Shown one piece after another: positions 59,952 through 64,000 of a stretch of DNA of 64,000 nucleotides. Source of the stretch: Thermogemmata fonticola. Lineage in GTDB: Bacteria; Planctomycetota; Planctomycetia; Gemmatales; Gemmataceae. The DNA lies in contig NZ_JACEFB010000009.1 in NCBI RefSeq assembly GCF_013694095.1, forward strand, positions 122,831-186,830. Reading direction: 5' to 3'. How positions within the stretch are numbered: the stretch's first letter is position 1; each line of letters opens with the position of its first letter. The notes beneath the pieces were generated by a model. The model worked only from the letters and a program-made list of their open reading frames with translations, did no database searches and had not been told where the DNA came from. A program made the position numbers and the translations under genes.

Positions 59952-61037
59952 TTAGAAGTCCCCGCCGCCATCGCCGCCGAAGTCGCCCCCACCGAAGTCG
60001 CCCCCGCCCCAGTCGCCGCCGCCCCAATCCCCACCGCCGGCATCCCCGCCGGTATCGCCCGTATCGAAGCTGCCGCCGGCTCCGGTGTCGCCGCTGAAGT
60101 CCCCTTCGCCCGCCACCCCGCCGGAGCTGCCCGCCTCCGCGCTGCCCAGCCCGCTGCTGTCCCCGCCCCAGAAGCTGCTGCCGCCGAAGAGGTGATTGTA
60201 CAGCCACATGCCCGCCATCGCGCCGAACAGCCCGCCGAGCAGGGAGGAGAAGAAGCCGCCGCCTCCGCCGCCCCCCGCTGCCGGTGCCGTCCCCGCGCCG
60301 CTGAGCGCCCGGATGAAGCCGACGATCAGCCACAGGGCCAACAGCGCCACCAAACCGATGCAAATCCACCCCGCCAGGCTATTGCCTTCCAGCTCCTGCA
60401 CCGCTTTGGCCGGCCCCGGAAGACCCGCCCGCTGCCCCCCGCTGCTCGTCGGCGGGGTCGTATTCCGCAGGTCCTCCACCACAAACTGCACCGCCGCCAC
60501 CAGGGCCTTGTCCCGCCGTTCTACCGCTTGTTCCGGCTTCTCCTTCTCCAGTTTCGCCGCCTCCCGGAACCCTTCCAGCAGAATGTCCCGTAGCTTCCGC
60601 TCGTCCGCTTCGCTCAAGCCCCGCTCCCGTGTCGCCTTGTCTGCGATCACCTGCACATAGCCGGGACTGCGGCAGACCAGAATGTAAATGCCCCGCGCCT
60701 TGTCCGCGGTCGCCAACTCGCGCGCCAGCTCCAGGAAAAACTTGCCCCGCTGCTTCTCGTCTTTGGGCACCTCCCGTCCCTGCGGCGGATGCGCCAGCAC
60801 ATCGACCGTCAGCACCAGACCGCCGTTGAAGAGCGTCTTCTCCATCACCTCCTTGGCCTGGGCGATCCCTTTGTCACTGAAAAAGCCGCTGGCATCGTTG
60901 AGGTACACATGCAAGGCCCCGGGCGCCTGCAGGCTGCTTCCCTCGCCGCGCACCCGCTCCGCCCCCCAGCCGCACAGCCCCAGCGCTACGAGTACCGCCA
61001 AAACCCGGCTCGCGCTCCCTGGTATCGTCCGTGGCAT
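59952..61037 (-). CDS. TPM-domain (PF04536) membrane protein with Gly/Asp-rich tail
   Basis: The 361-residue protein has an N-terminal signal peptide (about 1-30). The TPM phosphatase-like domain (about 42-185) has the blocks LNDASGFFSDKGIAQA, GLVLTVDVLAHP, ARGIYILVCRSPGYVQV and SEADERKLRDILLEGFREA. One transmembrane helix follows (about 225-245; WICIGLVALLALWLIVGF). The rest is glycine-rich (GGGDWGGGDFGGG) with helical stretches. TPM proteins may act in membrane-associated processes, some as phosphatases. It is probably anchored with the TPM domain outside. The start follows AGGAGACACCAACC. Confidence 0.86.
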   Translation of the reverse strand: MPRTIPGSASRVLAVLVALGLCGWGAERVRGEGSSLQAPGALHVYLNDASGFFSDKGIAQAKEVMEKTLFNGGLVLTVDVLAHPPQGREVPKDEKQRGKFFLELARELATADKARGIYILVCRSPGYVQVIADKATRERGLSEADERKLRDILLEGFREAAKLEKEKPEQAVERRDKALVAAVQFVVEDLRNTTPPTSSGGQRAGLPGPAKAVQELEGNSLAGWICIGLVALLALWLIVGFIRALSGAGTAPAAGGGGGGGFFSSLLGGLFGAMAGMWLYNHLFGGSSFWGGDSSGLGSAEAGSSGGVAGEGDFSGDTGAGGSFDTGDTGGDAGGGDWGGGDWGGGDFGGGDFGGDGGGDF

Positions 61038-61441
61038 GGTTGGTGTCTCCTGTTTGGAAAAAGGCGTGAAAACACCCTCGCGTTTTCACCGCCGGCCTTC
61101 ACCGCCGTCACTCGGTGATTCGCCCAGCCTTCGCCTGTATTTTATGCCCTCTCTGCCGCCCCTACCAGCCGCTCCGTGAGCCACCCCGTGAGCCGCCCCG
61201 CGCCTCCCCCGCCGGATCAATCCCTCCGCCGTCTCCGTCTCCGCCGTCTCCGTTCCCGCCGCCATTTTCCGCTCCCCGCGCAGGACATGTTCTATGTTTG
61301 CTAGCGATAGTTCCTGTGACGCCCGAAGGCCGCGGCAGGACCGCCTCCCGTTCCGGCACGCCCACCGGCCTGGTTCCCCACGGTCGCCCCGTTGTTCCGG
61401 TCCCCCGCTTGCGGCGGCGTGACCCTGCGGAGTCCCTGCGC
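61038..61441. other. Divergent gap between TPM and AAA ATPase genes
   Basis: This 404-bp space is C-rich on the plus strand. Phrases ccgtgagccaccccgtgagccgcccc and ccgccgtctccgtctccgccg are imperfect short repeats at 61175-61250. No gene or clear promoter is recognised. The next start has GGAG about 15 bases upstream. Confidence 0.4.
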
Positions 61442-63091
61442 ATGCGCTTCATCATCGCCAACGAATTCTACGAGCAAATGCGGCAGATCGCCGATCACCC
61501 CCCGGATTGCTACGTCCGCCCCGGCGAATACCTCCACCACCTCTACATCGACGGCGTCAAATACGTGGTCGCCCCCGCCGTCTACGACTGCCTGCAACAA
61601 GCCGAAGCCAAAAACGACGCCGAAGCCATCGCCCACCTGCGCCTCCACTGGCAGCATTACCTGGCCCTGCGCGCCGAAGCCGAACAACTCGGCGCCCTCT
61701 CCGACGAAGTCACCCTCCTCGGCGACCCGCCCCCCGACGACAACGCCGCCCCCCCCACACCCGCCGCGCCCCCCTATGCACCCCCCATCCCCACCCGCTG
61801 GGAAGACCTCGGCCTGGACCTCGCCTTCCTCTACGACCTCATCCTCCGCACCCTCTTTGCCCGCGGCCAACTCCCCGCCGGCGAACTCGCCCGCACCCTC
61901 GCCCTCCCCTTCGGCCTCCTCAACCCCCTCCTGCAAAACATGCGCAAACAGGCCCTCATCGACATCGTCGCCCAGCACGGCCACGCCGGCGATGCCGGCT
62001 TCGTCTACGCCCTCAAACCCCCCAAAGGCAACGAAGCCCTCACCCTCGCCCTCGAAAAAACCACCTACGTCGGACCCGCTCCCGTCCCCTACCACGACTA
62101 CGTCGAAACCGTCCTCGCCCAATCCATCCGACGACTCGTCGTCACCCGACGCACCATCCGCCAGGCCTTCCAAGACCTCGTCCTCGCCGAAGACCTCCTC
62201 CACCAAATCGGCCCCGCCATCAACTCCGCCCAGTCCATCTTCTTCTTCGGCTACCCCGGCAACGGCAAATCCAGCATCGCCGAACGCATCACCCGCCTCA
62301 TGCACGATACCATCTACATCCCCCACGCCGTCGAAGTCCACGGCCAGGTCATCAAACTCTATGACCCCGTCCTCCACCACGCCGTCCCACCCGAATCCCC
62401 CGCTAACCCCGACGATCCCCCCCTCGCCCACGCTGCCCCCGCCGACCCCCGCTTCCTCCGCATCCAGCGACCCACCATCATCGTCGGCGGCGAACTCACC
62501 CTCGACATGCTCGACCTGCGCTACAACCCCACCACCCGACTCTACGAAGCCCCCCTGCAAATGAAAGCCAACGGCGGCGTCTTCATGATCGACGACTTCG
62601 GACGACAACAAGTCCGACCCATGGACCTCCTCAACCGCTGGATCATCCCCCTCGAAAAACACTACGACTACCTCACCACCGCCAGCGGCAACAAAATCGA
62701 AATCCCCTTCGATCAGCTCCTCATCTTCAGCACCAACCTCGACCCCCACCAGCTCGCCGACGAAGCCTTCCTCCGCCGCATCAAATTCAAAATCGAAGTC
62801 CGCAACCCCGACGAACACCAATACCGCCAGGTCTGGCAACTCGTCTGCCACACCCGCCGCATCCCCTACGACGAAGACGGCATCAACTACCTCATCGACA
62901 AATGGTACCGCCCCTACCAACGCCCCTTCCGCATGTGCCACCCCCGCGACCTGCTCGACCAAATGATCGCCATCGCCAAATACAACCTCGAACGCGTCAA
63001 CTTCAGCCCGGACCTCATCGACGCCGCCTGCGCCACCTACTTCGTCAGCCAGGAGAAAAAAGACTTCGGCGCCCAACTCCGCCTGAGCTAA
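61442..63091 (+). CDS. AAA-type ATPase, planctomycete family
   Basis: The 549-residue protein has an N-terminal helical part (1-130), a winged-helix-like segment (about 120-200; YDLILRTLFARGQLPAGELARTLALPFGLLNPLLQNMR) and an AAA domain. Walker A GYPGNGKSS lies at 270-278, Walker B FMIDDFG at 381-387 and an arginine-finger-like LRRIKFKI later. A C-terminal helical lid (PRDLLDQMIAIAKYNLE) follows. It is probably cytoplasmic and acts on proteins or DNA; its role is unknown, possibly type II/IV secretion or signalling. The plus strand of the gene is strikingly poor in G and rich in C. The start is ATG at 61442. Confidence 0.82.
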   Translation: MRFIIANEFYEQMRQIADHPPDCYVRPGEYLHHLYIDGVKYVVAPAVYDCLQQAEAKNDAEAIAHLRLHWQHYLALRAEAEQLGALSDEVTLLGDPPPDDNAAPPTPAAPPYAPPIPTRWEDLGLDLAFLYDLILRTLFARGQLPAGELARTLALPFGLLNPLLQNMRKQALIDIVAQHGHAGDAGFVYALKPPKGNEALTLALEKTTYVGPAPVPYHDYVETVLAQSIRRLVVTRRTIRQAFQDLVLAEDLLHQIGPAINSAQSIFFFGYPGNGKSSIAERITRLMHDTIYIPHAVEVHGQVIKLYDPVLHHAVPPESPANPDDPPLAHAAPADPRFLRIQRPTIIVGGELTLDMLDLRYNPTTRLYEAPLQMKANGGVFMIDDFGRQQVRPMDLLNRWIIPLEKHYDYLTTASGNKIEIPFDQLLIFSTNLDPHQLADEAFLRRIKFKIEVRNPDEHQYRQVWQLVCHTRRIPYDEDGINYLIDKWYRPYQRPFRMCHPRDLLDQMIAIAKYNLERVNFSPDLIDAACATYFVSQEKKDFGAQLRLS

Positions 63092-63325
63092 GCCCCTTAT
63101 GGCCTGTAGACTTTCTCACTGACACCGCTCAGTCATACCACCCTTGGCTTTCCTTCTCCCCGCTTCCCCTCTGCCTTGGGCTTACCTTGAAGCTCAACGA
63201 CAGCAGGGGGCGGACTAAGCTGGAAAAGCGCGCTGCGATGAGGTAGCATAGTCATTTGGCAGCATTACATCTCCGGTCGGGGCGTGTCTGACTCTGCCGC
63301 CGTATCTCCCCTTCAGGAGACCTCC

Positions 63326-63865
63326 ATGTCAATCCTAGTTGCCTGCCCAAGTTGTGGTGCGCGGCTGAAAGTCCCGGATAACGCTGCGGGCAAGACCGTG
63401 CAGTGCCCCAAATGCGGCACGAACATGCTGGTACCATCCTCCTCGCCGTCCTCGTCCTCTGGTGGTTATCCCGGTGGTTACGAAGCCGTCGACCGTCCCC
63501 CAGAGGAATCCTCACCGTTCGATGAGGACTTCAGACCGTCCCCACGCGTCCGGAAGCGGCGGGATGCCCAAAGGATCGTGACAAAAATCGGCGTTCTCTC
63601 CGCCGGCAAGGTTATGGGTCTCCTCAATGCCTTGATCGGACTGATTTTTGGCGTCTTGATGACCTTCTTATCCCTCCTCGGTATGGCTGTCGGTGGCAAC
63701 CAGCAAGGAGGGGGAGGAGTTTTCGCCATCATCTTTGGCTTCGGTGCCATCATCTGCGCCCCCATCCTCTATGGCCTGGTGGGCTTCGTCGGCGGCATAG
63801 TGGGGGCCCTACTTTACAACCTCGTGGCCGCCCTCGTGGGAGGCATCGAACTCGAAGTGGGATGA
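63326..63865 (+). CDS. Zinc-ribbon (MJ0042-type) membrane protein
   Basis: The 179-residue protein starts with a zinc-ribbon (residues about 2-35; ACPSCGARLKVPDNAAGKTVQCPKCGTNM), followed by a Ser/Pro linker. Two or three hydrophobic helices follow (about 90-175; GLLNALIGLIFGVLMTFLSLLGM and ILYGLVGFVGGIVGALLYNLVAALVGG). The ribbon is the type seen in many planctomycete proteins and may bind nucleic acid or protein. The start at 63326 follows CAGGAGACCTCC. The function is unknown. Confidence 0.8.
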   Translation: MSILVACPSCGARLKVPDNAAGKTVQCPKCGTNMLVPSSSPSSSSGGYPGGYEAVDRPPEESSPFDEDFRPSPRVRKRRDAQRIVTKIGVLSAGKVMGLLNALIGLIFGVLMTFLSLLGMAVGGNQQGGGGVFAIIFGFGAIICAPILYGLVGFVGGIVGALLYNLVAALVGGIELEVG

Positions 63866-64000
63866 ACTGCACTTCCCCCAATTTCCCCCAGTCAGTCGTG
63901 AGAACAAAACCCCTCCGGCGAGAAAACAGGGACACATCATCGAAAGCGGTCCACGCCGTGGGCTAAGCCCCCTGCTTGACTCCGAAGCCTAACACCAAAT

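Noticed and set aside
61301..63076. Minus-strand ORF of 591 codons, Val/Glu/Gly/Asp-rich
   Set aside because: It is the antisense of the C-rich AAA ATPase gene; its composition reflects that strand bias and shows no domain.

Overview
The window looks like chromosomal DNA from a planctomycete, most likely of the Gemmatales/Gemmataceae type. The evidence is high GC, a TIGR03067-type exported protein, a Minf_1886-family protein, a DegT aminotransferase and an FHA protein of planctomycete style, a sulfatase, CsrA, a split glycine dehydrogenase (GcvPA/GcvPB), and many short genes with long non-coding gaps. The assignment rests on gene families I recognise, not on a search. No phage, insertion sequence, CRISPR array or rRNA is visible. 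One tRNA (Lys, anticodon CTT) is present.

Layout. 1-5163 (minus): an apparent amino-sugar/peptidoglycan salvage group of PDZ protein, sodium:solute symporter, a MurQ etherase fused to a BadF/NAGK-type sugar kinase, and a GHL10 glycoside hydrolase that runs off the left edge. 5.6-12.7 kb: PP2C phosphatase, glycosyltransferase, CtBP-like dehydrogenase, NusB, Minf_1886 protein, PSP1/RicT-like protein and a TGS GTPase. 13-19.7 kb: purine nucleoside phosphorylase, two exported or membrane planctomycete proteins, a GAF histidine kinase and an HTH protein with a degenerate receiver domain. 20-29.2 kb: FAD oxidoreductase, sugar epimerase, Prs and DprA (divergent), a sigma-54 activator, then the overlapping pair hemX-like/hemA. 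29.3-35.3 kb (minus): the glycine cleavage operon gcvT-gcvH-gcvPA-gcvPB followed by a lipoate ligase. 35.8-44.6 kb: esterase, aldo/keto reductase, Gfo/Idh/MocA oxidoreductase, a sulfatase with a small upstream ORF, UspA, DksA-like protein and a PAC2 protein.

44.7-47.7 kb holds a likely nitric-oxide-responsive unit: an Rrf2 regulator with three cysteines, an NnrS protein flanked by two DUF1858 domains, and a cupin. A shared ACATGCGATT-containing element occurs before rrf2 and twice before nnrS. Then come tRNA-Lys, csrA, two small hypotheticals, a DUF1294 protein, a PQQ-type beta-propeller, a DegT aminotransferase, a two-FHA protein, an ion-channel-like gene cut by an in-frame TAG, hemC with an overlapping HIT gene, a TPM-domain protein, an AAA ATPase and a zinc-ribbon membrane protein.

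Two things stand out across the window. First, many intergenic spaces are filled by unrelated short-period tandem repeats (17, 22-23, 36, 40, 46-48 and 74 bp), several abutting the stop codon or ribosome-binding site of a neighbour. Second, several genes seem wired into locus-specific circuits (peptidoglycan sugar salvage; Rrf2-NnrS). Protein functions are from family recognition by eye; none has been checked by a database search.
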